Positions 44,828-55,390 of a stretch of DNA of 64,000 nucleotides are shown here, piece after piece. Position numbers and translations under genes: made by a program. The DNA is taken from NCBI GenBank assembly GCA_003415625.1, contig PYIU01000005.1:1369001-1433000 (forward strand), in the 5' to 3' direction. The notes beneath the pieces are model-generated. The model did no database searches, was not told the origin of the DNA, and was given only the letters and a program-made list of their open reading frames with translations. This DNA comes from Aquanectria penicillioides. Its lineage: Eukaryota; Ascomycota; Sordariomycetes; Hypocreales; Nectriaceae. Numbering within the stretch: the stretch's first letter is position 1; every line of letters starts with the position of its first letter.

Positions 44828-46927
44828 ATGGGTAGCATCCCGCCAAAGCCCCTGTATCAGCCATTAGGCGAGGGCGAGATCCGCTTGGTTACCATCCACC
44901 CGGAGCTTGATAATGGCCTTGTCTGCTGTTCTCTGGAAACTTATTCTCTCAATGGGATAATTCCTATATACAGGCAGTTCCTCCACTCATATAGCTCGCC
45001 CAAGACTCCCCGTCGCTGGTTGATTTCGACGTGGGCATCAATACAACGGTCGAAGGCCGTGCGACGACTGCCAGCGACACGTTCTATGGGCTCGTTTACT
45101 CCGTCGCACAATTGTTTTCGCTTCTCGTGGGGTGACTTTGCAGCCTTGTCATATGTATGGGGCACAGATAATGCCGGTAAGATTGTTCTTAATGGCCAGG
45201 AAATGACGGTGACAAAAAACCTGGAGGAGGCACTTCGAGAGTTGAGAGGCGACCAGGCCCGATTTTCGGACACATATAAGCTTTGGGTCGATGCCCTCTG
45301 TATCAATCAGTCCGACCAAGATGAAACTGCCGAGCAAGTATCGCGAATGCGAGAGATTTACTCTCAGGCTTGGGCAGTTATTGCGTGGCTTGGGCCAGCG
45401 GCAGATGACACTGATCAGGGAATGCAGCTCCTTTGTGGGCTTGCTCGCTTAAATGACGAGGAAAAGGACGGGCTTTCCTCTATCTTGGAGGAAACTCCTA
45501 CCTACTTTGGCGACTCGGCGTTTTATGGCCTTCACAGTCTTATGAAGAGGCCCTATTGGTGGCGCCTTTGGATCATTCAAGAGCTTGTGCTTGGGTCACA
45601 CTCCACTGTGCTGAGATGCGGCTCGCATACCTTAGACTGGATCACTTTTTCACGCGGCATCTCTGCCCTCTATCATGGGGGTATCTGGGCCGCAAAGGAT
45701 TGGCTATTGAAGAGAGAGCTGGAGGCCAAGGGGATCAATCAGCACCCAAAGTGGGTTACTGAAAGTATCCATTTAGTCCACCAAAGCCTTCGACCGTTGA
45801 GCAAGTACGAATATCGGGGTGGAGAACGACAGGGAATGAGAAAGTTACTCGAGCTCGCAAAGTCCGAGAGTCGAGACGAGCGGGACAAAGTATTTGGCCT
45901 TCTTGGAATGATGGATCCAAAGATTGCTAAACAGCTCGTCTGCAAGTACTCAAAACCAACCCCTGAAATTTTCCGTGCTACTACAGTGGCATTCGTCGAA
46001 CACTATGGTAACCTTGAGCCACTTCGAGAAGCAAACCCCTGGGGAAGCGTTCACTCAGCATCATGGGTGGTTGATTGGACTTGGCATGGGAGGCTGAGAT
46101 ATGCAAAACCCGAGTCGGTGTTTATAGGTCAATATTGGAGTCCATCGACCCCTGAGCCACACCCAGAAACAATATATTGTGCCGATGGAGGATTAAAATC
46201 GGCTTGTGCCTTTGTTGAAGGCGGTCAGATGTTGAAATGCAAGGGGGTCATCTTGGATACAGTATGTGGCCTTGGAGGTTGCGAACGGGGGTATTTCCGC
46301 TGGGACACAACCTCTATGGTACAGTCGGAAAAATGGAAAAGTATATACAGTGATACGGCCAAAGCTCTATGCAAGACGCTGCTTTTAGGCCGAGTTTCCA
46401 ATGGCGAACATGTCAGCGACCGACATTGCGCTCTGCTCAACCTTCCAAGGACATCTGAATCTGCCTTTGCCCAGTTCGAAGCGATGGAGTGGCCATGGCT
46501 AAAGGAACAAGAGGCATACTTCTTCCGATGGGTGAAGTGGAATGAGGCTCATAGCAGCATGAGAATGGGAGACAAATGCTTGGGAGACTTCTTCACAGAC
46601 ACAGTCCCAGAAGATTCTTCCGAGTTTGATTACGCGGAGGTCTTCTTGGCGGCCGACCGGTCAGCGATGGGCAGACGATTAATGTTCACAGAAAAGGGCT
46701 ACATGGGGTGGGCGCCAGACAACCCTCACGGGCCACTCGAAGATCAAGTCAGGGTTGGGGATATGGTTTGTGCTGTCTTTGGATGTAGTACTCCTTTGGT
46801 CATTAGGTGTGTTGGAGAGCACTACCATGTGATGGGAGAGGCATATGTGCAAGGGTTGATGGATGGAGAGATAACGCCATTGTTGGAGCGGAGAGACTTG
46901 AAAGAACAAGACCTCATATTTATGTAA
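44828..46927 (+). CDS. HET-domain (heterokaryon incompatibility) protein
   Basis: Single exon of 699 residues from the ATG at 44828. The open frame upstream begins with TTG. The HET domain lies at about residues 105-260: FAALSYVWGTDNAGK (block 1), YKLWVDALCINQSDQ (block 2) and QVSRMREIYSQAWAVIAWLG (block 3), with the conserved WV-D-LCIN acid and QR-like residues. The rest has the helical C-terminal region common to long HET proteins (RDKVFGLLGMM) and no STAND, NACHT or WD repeats. Family members can trigger cell death after hyphal fusion between incompatible strains or act in innate-type responses. Whether this one is an allele-recognition gene is unknown. Confidence 0.85.
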   Translation: MGSIPPKPLYQPLGEGEIRLVTIHPELDNGLVCCSLETYSLNGIIPIYRQFLHSYSSPKTPRRWLISTWASIQRSKAVRRLPATRSMGSFTPSHNCFRFSWGDFAALSYVWGTDNAGKIVLNGQEMTVTKNLEEALRELRGDQARFSDTYKLWVDALCINQSDQDETAEQVSRMREIYSQAWAVIAWLGPAADDTDQGMQLLCGLARLNDEEKDGLSSILEETPTYFGDSAFYGLHSLMKRPYWWRLWIIQELVLGSHSTVLRCGSHTLDWITFSRGISALYHGGIWAAKDWLLKRELEAKGINQHPKWVTESIHLVHQSLRPLSKYEYRGGERQGMRKLLELAKSESRDERDKVFGLLGMMDPKIAKQLVCKYSKPTPEIFRATTVAFVEHYGNLEPLREANPWGSVHSASWVVDWTWHGRLRYAKPESVFIGQYWSPSTPEPHPETIYCADGGLKSACAFVEGGQMLKCKGVILDTVCGLGGCERGYFRWDTTSMVQSEKWKSIYSDTAKALCKTLLLGRVSNGEHVSDRHCALLNLPRTSESAFAQFEAMEWPWLKEQEAYFFRWVKWNEAHSSMRMGDKCLGDFFTDTVPEDSSEFDYAEVFLAADRSAMGRRLMFTEKGYMGWAPDNPHGPLEDQVRVGDMVCAVFGCSTPLVIRCVGEHYHVMGEAYVQGLMDGEITPLLERRDLKEQDLIFM

Positions 46928-48229
46928 ATTCCCGCATGATGTATTTAGAATCACTTTAACGTCTAAAAGTGCATAAAAAGGATGGGGACACTACTCTGCA
47001 AACATTCAAAACCGATTGCCTTTGTTTTTTTTTGTTTTTTTCGTTTGCTTTAAACGAAACCGAGTGTGCGCTTGAAGCAACGCAATTTAAGCATCTTTCT
47101 AAACAAAATATGTGTAGAAAATAACCATGGGATGCATGGCTATGTGTGTGATTGCGCATTTCCTGGCTGCATGATGAGGTGACTTATACATGCGAACGAA
47201 TCATCTAGGCAGAGTGGTCTCTTCAGCCGCTGTCAAGGGACGGTAGTTGAAGTGGCGTGCCTGGGATCCAGATCCACCAAGGATCAGCCCAGGGTGGTTC
47301 GCCGAGGACCGAGCACGGTAGTGGGGAAACATTGCATGACGGTATTATAGGGTCACAGGCATAACAAGAGTGAATACGGATAATGAGAACCAAATATTAA
47401 AAAAAGAAATAATGATGCAAAAGGGCGGGAATATATTTCTTAAGTTATTACAAAGTAAAAATAAACATAAAACGGGCATGCACTCCACTCGTGGTATCCT
47501 GCATTGAATGCCTGCACCGTCGTAAACTCTCGCATAGAAACCGGTGACACAATCACCTTGAATTGTCCGTCTCAAGTTTGTCTGGGAAGCCGCCCGTGGT
47601 TGCTGACTCAGCCACAAACAAGTGCCCGCCGCTTCCCCATGGCCACACCCATCACGAACAAGGTAGATGCTAATTTGGGCGGGAGCTTGAAGCTCCGTCA
47701 TCACTCCGACTACGTCAGCCAGCTCCCAGATCGCCACCTGCACCCACACAAATATCTTTTCCGAGCTGCCTAATTTGACCTCAGCTAAACGGCTGCCTTG
47801 CATCTCATCGCCTATCCTTTCCGACCTCGAGCTTCGCTACGGAAACTATGGTCAAATGAGCACCAGCTGTTCTGAGGCCCCCTCGATTCACCCACCGAGT
47901 ACGTCTGCGATTACGACTCATCATTCGTCACCTCCCACGTTCGAAAGCCACCCATCAGCTCTCACCGCGACTCAACTAGCCCTCGGCCACTCGATAGATC
48001 ATTTGTAGGAGAACGTCGATCCTCCCTGCGGCAGATATACCCACACAACAGCCCATACCATACCGCCCGCGAGCCCGTGTTGAACCGCCACCAAGCCATC
48101 CTAGACTGTCACTGGGCGCTTGCAGATTCCGCTCCGCGGCCAGAGTTGCATCTCCTCTTTCATCAACCCAAATTATCACCCGCATCTCGAAAACCTCGAC
48201 AGCCTTCGCATCAGAAGCGCGCTTTCCCC
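46928..48229. other. Spacer of 1.3 kb
   Basis: 3' flank of the HET gene and leader of ubp2. It contains T runs at about 47027-47041. Bases 48000-48229 are pyrimidine-rich. No supported gene. Confidence 0.55.
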
Positions 48230-51200
48230 ATGGCCGCCCGATACGACCTCAGGTCCCAGCAGGACCTGGACGGTAGCACCTATGCGTCGTTACCAGGAAC
48301 GACTCCTGGTGAATTCGTCCCTCACAACGTCACGCCCATGAAGTCAAATTTAGCTCCAGGCAGGGAAATCCCAGGTACGCTCGGTCTGCCCTTGGTGTTT
48401 GGTTTCGTTGCTAACTTGTCGGCGCTTCAGGTTGCCATCCCTCTCGATGGATATACGAGCTAATCAATAATGATTTTACCACCTGCGATCTTTTCGAACG
48501 AGCCCGGCATGCGAAGCTGGATATTCCATATGCCTGGCAACACCCCCACAGATTGATAATCAATGGAAACCAGAGTTTCTCTACCTCTTCCAGTCGCGTT
48601 CTTTCCTCGGTGTGCTTAGACTGCCACTTCCACTTCGTCTTCAAGATGCTTTGGGACGAGTCACACTCTGAAGACCTATGCAATCCTCAACAGTCCAAGT
48701 GGCCGATGCGAGACATCCAGTTTCCCTGGCATCACCTTGTCTGGGCAGGATCGGATTCGGATCCCAACATCGCCAAGGAAACCTCAAAGTACTATCCTCT
48801 GCTCGCTCGAGAGAACTTCCTGTGCTCGGCACCACCATGCACATTTCAAGTCGCCTTGGAGGTGTCAGAGCCCCGCATGCCATCTTGGTGGATAAGCCTG
48901 CTCCTTGACTCTGACGCAATTCTCAACGTCCTCCACACCGCCAAGGAGCAAGATCCAGGCCGGTATGAGGCGGCCACAGATGATTGGGCATACCAAGCTC
49001 CTCTGAACCTCAACACCTACCTAAAGAATCTGCTTGAAGCATCAAACCCAGAAGATGTCAGAAGCATTTCCAAGAGGAATAAGCGCTTCTCAGTGTTGTT
49101 CGGGCCCCGCTGTTTTTCCATTTTTCGAGAGCTAGAGTTCTCCGAATCCGTGGACGAATATGAAGGTGTTGACGAAGGAAGCTTCACCCCATCCGCTCCA
49201 TCTCCTCCTGGTGGTCCCTCTGGTACCACTGAGCTAGGCACCTATCGTGCTTATCTGGAAGACGTCAGGGCTGAAGTTCAGTGTCTCATTCACAAGGCTG
49301 GGCCGACTGCAGAGCTCTGTACCCCCGTACTCCACGCCGACTTGCAATCCCAGGAGATACCGAACCTCAACGACAATGCATTGACCAACATCCAGCGGTA
49401 CAAGTTGCTTGGCGTGCTCCCAAATCAAGGGAAGGAAATTGTAGTCAACGCGTACAAACGACAATGGGAGGTGTTGCCAAGCAAACGCAGAGAGTTGATC
49501 GAGGCCTTGGTGGGGATTGCCAACGATCTCAATGATGAACAACTGTCTGACTACGCAATGACGCAATCTTCTGTCTTTGAGAGCCAGCTCCAAACACAAA
49601 GTACCAACGACGACGATGGACTTGTCTCTCAAGCCCTAATTTTCCTCGGTCTTCAGCCCCCAAACAACTACAGCGCCGAAGCACTGGTTCAGGCCTTCCG
49701 GCAGAAACTTGCCAAAGATCCCAGCGACGCTACCACCATCAAGTCCATGCTTCTCGTCATTGCGCAGGCATCGACTGACGATACATACCAAGCTACCCTC
49801 TTGATGGAGGCCGATGCCAAAATGTCGTTGGCCACTAGCAAGGTAATCCTTGGTCTCGTGGGTTCAAGCGGCTTTGGCCCAGACGCATTGGACGCCGCAA
49901 AATCCAAGGCAAGTTGCAAAGACAAAAGCCCCTGTTCCCCGTGGCATAGCATGGCTTCTTGGATAAGTCTACTAACTGGCCACTTAGGTTGAGTCGAGCA
50001 CTAGCAAAGAGGCCAAGGCCACATACCTCGATGCGATGGAAGCGATTGCAGACCATACCAACGCCACAGAACTGAAATGGACCATCAATGAAATGCGCCA
50101 GCAGAACGGTATCCCCATTCCCAACGGGAGCGGCAACTTATCTAATGAGGGTCGGCCCGTGAATTATGAGCTCCCTGTGGGTCTGGAGAATATCGGCAAT
50201 ACGTGCTATCTCAACAGTCTTCTACAATATCTGTTTACAGTCAAACCAGTTCGAGACATTGCTCTCAATTATGAATCTCTCAAGCTTGATCTTAACGACG
50301 AGAGCATCAAGGCACGTCTGCTGGGAGGTAACAAGATGCAGATGGACCGGGGTGAGGCCGTGGTCGCACAAGCTTGTAAGTTTCGTATCCAGACATCTTC
50401 GAGGATTTCACACTAACGGATTGAAGTCGCCCAAGAGCTTTCTGAACTATTTGTCAACCTTGAAACATCTGACAAGGTTGCCACGCGACCTTCTCAGCGA
50501 CTGGCAAACGCCGTTCTCCTGTCTACACACACGCTCCTCAATGACTCGAAGCAGGCTACGGAGCCGTCTGTTGCGCCCAAACCCCACCGCTGCCTGCTCG
50601 TCCTTCGCCAGCGCCTCCTACGCAGAAGGCTGAAGATGTCGAAATGGTCAATGCCATAGAGACTCCGGTTCCAGATTCGCTGGAGACTGCCAGCACCGTC
50701 AGTTCACAAACACTTGTTGAACAAGGAGATGAGGATTCAGACCGATCTTATGAAAAAGTCGAAAAATCTCTAGCTTCAACAGATGTTCAGATAATTGATT
50801 CTGTAATAGAGGTGGCAGATCATGAAAGTTCATCTGAGGAGGCCCAGGAGGAAAATAAGCATTCTCAACCAACTTCAACTGTTGTGACGGTGGATGACAC
50901 CAAAGACGCTGTGGAAAAGAGCGACGATATCAAGATGACCGATGATGAGGAGCCTGAAACCATTGATCAGAAAGTCCTAAACGCCCTTGAGCACCAGAAA
51001 AGATCTTCTGGTACTGACCAGCAAGATGTAGAGGAAGTTATGGGAAGCATTCTCAATCGCCTTCAAGCTGCGATCGAGCCAAGTTCCATTGATGAAGAAA
51101 CTGGAATTCAGCTGGAAAAGATCATGGAGACGTTTTTCGTCACGTCTGTCAACTACACGAAGAAATTTGACGAGAAAAAGTATCAGCAAGAAATCAGCTT

Positions 51201-52248
51201 TGATCGATCAATCACCGCGTTCCCGGCCTCGGAGGGGCCATGCTCACTCTATGATGCTCTTGGTCGAAACTTTGATCAGCAGATTATTGAGGAAAGCAAA
51301 CTGTCACGATACACAGCCATCAAGACACTACCGCCTGTGCTGCATGTTCTTATCCAACGTTCGCAGTCTATGGGTAGCAAGAACGGCAATCCCGTGGTCA
51401 TTCCAGAGACATTATACTTGGACCGTTACATGGATGCACCTCATGATTCTCCTGAATTTCAGCAGCGGGTAAAGAATTGGATGGTTGCTAGTCGCATTTC
51501 CGACCTCAAGTCACAAAAGGCCAGGATTGATCTGAACCCGTCAACTGGTGAGTTCCTGGAGAGCTACGACTCTGGTCATGTCGGCAACTCAACAGCCACG
51601 GGGCCAATTGAAAATGGGAACGCGGAAGACCCTCTGGTGACCGTTGAAGAAAACTGGGACTTTGATGGGCCCGTTGAAGACGATTTTCTCCTCATCAATC
51701 CACCGAAGACGGAGCCTTCTAACGGCTCACCATCCATCCTCTCGCCCGTTACAAACCCCGTGGGCCTTGAAATGGTCGAGGCTGAAGTTAGAGACATGTT
51801 GGAGGACGAGCTACGCCAGAGGGAGGAAGCGCTAGAACAGCACTACTTCGGCCTCAAGAACATCCCGTACCGCCTTCATGCGGTCATTTGCCATCGTGGT
51901 CATCTGATGTCTGGCCATTACTGGGTGTGGATCCATGACTTTGAACAAAACATCTGGCGCAAGTACAACGACTCCAATGTGGAGGCGAATCGGAGCACGG
52001 ATGAAGTGTTGAAATCATTGAGCACTAGCGGGGAGCCGTACTTCCTCTGCTACGTCCGGGACGGTGACAAGGATGAATACGTGAACGTCCCTAAGCGACA
52101 AGTTCCGACGCCTCCTCCCCAACCTGAGGAGCCGCCAGCCATCGACGCAGACGGGGATGTCCAAGTCAGCAATAGCGAGCCGGAGGTGGTGCTAAAGACG
52201 GAAGTGCAAGACCTGCCGCCACCCTATGTGGAGCAAAAGATGGACTAG
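48230..52248 (+). CDS. ubp2: Ubp2-type ubiquitin-specific protease (one apparent frameshift, one GC-AG intron)
   Basis: Large USP-family deubiquitinase. Yeast Ubp2 trims Lys63 chains and works with the Rsp5 ligase. Four exons: 48230-48374, 48431-49908, 49988-50375 and 50427-52248. The second intron (49909-49987) has a GC donor (GCAAGT) with a CTAAC branch site and TTAG acceptor. With one C added to the CCCC at 50582-50585 the frame stays open ([21 protein letters not shown]) and the spliced length is 3834 nt, 1277 residues, close to yeast Ubp2 (1272). Without it, translation stops at about 50659. The Cys box is [15 protein letters not shown] with Cys about residue 614. The His box is [13 protein letters not shown] with His about 1168, then KYNDSNV. 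A variable acidic insert separates them. The extreme C-terminus ends [10 protein letters not shown], a PPxY motif. Confidence 0.9.
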
Positions 52249-53039
52249 AAATCAAGAAATGCATGTTTCACTGAATCGAGGAAATTATCAAACCCAACCT
52301 CGGGTACAAAGGTTGCTAAAACTCTAGCCAATCCTTCAAACTGCAGGCGCCGTATTGAGCTCCCTCCATCTGCTGTTATGCAACCATCTCGAACTCGCAG
52401 GCAGGCAATGGCCAAGCCTCAAGATGCTCGACGTGAGACCCGTGCCGGCGTCGAGCAGGGAGGGTTTGGCTCCCCGAATGTGGCACGAAACTCCACCCTG
52501 CCAAGCCTTTCTCTCAGACCTCGGAGAAGCCAAAGCATGAAACGGACGAAGAGTGGATCGATCAAGGTCTCGGAAGTCCACACTAATGCTCGGGAGCAGA
52601 AGAGTGCCAAGGCACAAGTGGAAAGAGCTTTAGGATGGACAGATCAGTGCTAGCACAGTTTGCTGAATTGGTCTAGGTACAGTATAGATAGGGATTGTTG
52701 TTAGCTGTTTGTTTGGTGGTCGTGTGAGCACTGGTTTATCTTTGCGAGTGTGGGGCGTTTGGGTTGATAGCATTGCACGGTAGCATACCCATATGATCAG
52801 AGAAGTAGATGACATGATACAAATGATATTCCATGAATGCAATTATAGCTTCCTCCTTTTCAGACGAGTCTAGGGACAGTTGGTTATTCAGAAGGCGAAT
52901 ATGAGTTGCGCAATGGCAAGACGATAGACACTGGGGTATTCAATCCTGAACGTATAGATGATACTCTATGTATGGTTTTTGTTGTTAATTTTTTTTTTCT
53001 CTTGGGGGCGGTTTTGACATTCACAGGGAATCAATGGCT
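52249..53039. other. Spacer between convergent genes, with a weak small ORF
   Basis: 3' flanks of ubp2 and the enoyl-CoA hydratase. An ATG-started 91-residue Arg/Ser-rich frame at 52378-52653 (plus) is the only candidate. It has no homologue that I recognise and no promoter, so it is recorded here and not called. Confidence 0.5.
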
Positions 53040-54159
53040 TCACCGGCCCTTGAAGATGGGCTTCCTCTTCTCCTGGAACGCCTTCAAAGCCTCGTTCCGA
53101 TCCTCGGTGTTTACGACCCGCTCGTACATCTTATTCTCGACCTCCTCCCTCGCCCAGGCCACAGCCTGCAATGCTGCGCGCACGCCAATAGGACCGCCTT
53201 CGCAAATCTCCTGGGCTAGCCTGACGGCTTCGCTCAATGCAGCCTTCCGAGCTTGGGCTAGAAGGTCGGAACCGTCCCGCTCGTCCTCGGGCAACACCTC
53301 GACGAGGCGATCTGCGATCCCCAAGAAGTAGGCTTCGGGGGCGGCGACTCGGCGACCAGTGAGGATCAAGTCTCGGGCGCGGGAGAGGCCGATGAGGGCG
53401 GGAAGACGGTGGGTACCGCCGGCGCCGGGGATGATGCCGAGGCGGGTCTCAGGGAGACCGACAGTAGCGTTGGAGGAGAGGACGCGGAAGTGGGTGGAAA
53501 GGGCGAGCTCCAGGCCGCCACCAAGAGCGAGTGAGGAGATGGCAGAGATTGTCGGGACGGGAAGGCTGGAGAGGGACGAGAGGGTTCCGCGGAGGGTGGT
53601 TTAAGAAGTCGGCAGTCCTAACGAAGGCGTGTCAGATGGTGATTTGGGGGAGGGTTGGAGCAGAAACGCAGAAGCAGATGTAGCGGTAGCTGTAGCTGCA
53701 GCTGCAGCTGCGTATGTAATCTACGACTTGGATATAGACGTAGACGAGAGCACATGAGACTTACTCTTCCTGCGAGAAGCCCCGGCGTTCCTTGAGATCG
53801 GCGCCAGCGCAGAAGCACGAATCGACAGCGCTGGCGAGGACGACGGCCCGCGTGGGGCCCTTCTCATCGACGCCGGCGGCGCCGCCGAAGCGCTGGGCGG
53901 GCGGGAGCTCCTCGCCATTGGGCCCGTACTGGCTGTGGACGGCATCGACCTCTGCGCGCAGATTCGCGAGCAGCGCCTTGGAGATGGCGTTGCGGGCGGC
54001 GGGGCGGTTGAGCTCGAGGATGCGGATGTGGCCGCTGTTGGGTGCGGGCAGGTTCGTTACGCGGACGAGCGGTTCCGAGGCGCTGGAGTAGAGCCGGCGG
54101 TGCAGCGGGCGGAGGGCCAAGGAGACGGAGACGGAGACGGCATGGAGACGGGGCGGCAT
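53040..54159 (-). CDS. Mitochondrial enoyl-CoA hydratase/isomerase, AUH-like (one apparent indel)
   Basis: Crotonase-family enzyme, closest in layout to 3-methylglutaconyl-CoA hydratase of leucine breakdown or a mitochondrial enoyl-CoA hydratase. Two exons (53765-54159 and 53040-53617). The intron 53618-53764 joins SQEE to TADFL. The basic presequence RLHAVSVSVSLALRPLHRRLYS points to mitochondria. Its VSVSVS stretch is encoded by a GACGGA repeat. Crotonase features are FCAGADLKERRGF, oxyanion loop LALGGGLELAL, and catalytic Glu in VGLPETRLGIIPGAGGT. The frame slips near 53605: one base must be removed from AAACCACC (or two added) to join ADFL to LRGTLSSLSSLPVPTIS. Removing one gives 972 nt, 323 residues. 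Exact substrate is not resolved. Confidence 0.82.
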
Positions 54160-54190
54160 TGCGGAGGGAAGCGTGCGAGCGCGTCGAGTA

Positions 54191-54225
54191 TATTTTATTT
54201 TATTTTATTTTATTTTATTTTATTT
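54191..54225 (+). repeat. (TATTT)7 microsatellite
   Basis: Seven perfect TATTT units, 32 bases upstream of the enoyl-CoA hydratase ATG, probably in its leader or core promoter. Confidence 0.9.
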
Positions 54226-54570
54226 TTGGTGTTGTCGCTGGTGGTGGTGGTGTATTTTCCAGAAGCAACAGATCTGGCAAGCGAGCCACAGAATCGAAAT
54301 GCCAATTGCTTCGGCTCAAAGCTCTCAGCTCAGAGTCTGGGGGAATGACGTCGTAGGCTCGCATCGGCTTTAGTCGGTCCAATTTGGGCGGGCTGCTGTG
54401 CTGTGGTTGGCCTGGCCAGCGCCGTAAGCCGTCGGCAAAACAGTAGCTGAGACCGAAGAAGAGAAGGGGAGGAGAAGAGAGACAGCTGACAGTGTTGTTG
54501 TGCTGGAGATGGCTTCGTTTCTCCCGTTCCTGGAGATACTTGATAGTCTGTACATCAGTCTAATAATCAT

Positions 54571-54605
54571 CACATCACACATCACACATCACACATCACA
54601 CATCA
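54571..54605 (+). repeat. (CACATCA)5 tandem heptamer
   Basis: Five perfect CACATCA units in the intergenic region between the enoyl-CoA hydratase and the seven-TM gene. Confidence 0.9.
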
Positions 54606-55390
54606 CCCTTCGTATATTGCACATTGCACATCACCCATCGCATCACGGCAAATAATCAGTTTTCACCGCCCTGCGAGTGGAGCAATGCGTGAGTTGTTTT
54701 TCCCAACTACAGTGAGACCTGCCCTCCATGTATGTATGTGTGTGTGTCTCCCGTCTTCAAGGCCCCCAGCTGGAAGTGGACGAACACTGCTACTACTAAA
54801 GCCGCACGCCGCTCACACACACTCAAACGAACCGTCTTGGACTACGGCAGACAACGCATCAGGGATTCCCCACCATTTGAGCCGGGCGACGCCTAAATAA
54901 GAATAAGATGTGATGCTAAGCTCTGTGGCCCTGCCGTCCACACCGGCATTCCGCCTTGCGCGAACCCCTGCCATTCTGGGGAATCGTGCCAAGGACCCCA
55001 AGAAGGAGAACCCTGCGAAGAAGCGGATCCCGGCTCCCCTCCCCTCCCAGTTACCAGTTGCCAGGTTCTCGCTGTCTCAGCAGCTCGGACTCGGGCCATT
55101 TCCATTTCCACTTCCATTTTCGTTTCGTCTCGTCTGTTCTTTGTTGTCGACTTTTGTTTTTTTGCTCGTCTGGGCTCTTCTTATTGACTAGCAACCCGCC
55201 CTGCTCCTCCCACGCCCTGAGTGGATCGGCCGAGTCTTTGGGCACAACAAGGATTCACACGACGGGGGAGGAGCGAGAAATCTATGGGAATGGCCCTGTT
55301 AGTCCTTTGTGTCACATCCCCAGCCTCGCCCTTTGCAAGCCAAGCCAACGTGCAGTGCGCCTGCTCGCTCCTTTACGTGCGTCGCAAAGC

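Larger units (their letters stand above)
54160..55390. other. Divergent spacer with tandem repeats
   Basis: Holds the TATTT and CACATCA repeats and a pyrimidine-rich leader for the gene at 55391. The frame of that gene is open upstream from 54956 but has no in-frame ATG before 55391. Confidence 0.55.

Noticed and set aside
2425..50590. Programmed ribosomal frameshifting as the cause of the breaks
   Set aside because: Eight independent sites lie in unrelated genes, with no shared slippery heptamer plus structure, and each would need a frameshift in the middle of conserved protein. Error in homopolymers explains it better.
52378..52653. Small Arg/Ser-rich open frame of 91 codons between ubp2 and the hydratase
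   Set aside because: Starts with ATG, but has no homologue or promoter. It may be the 3' untranslated region of ubp2.
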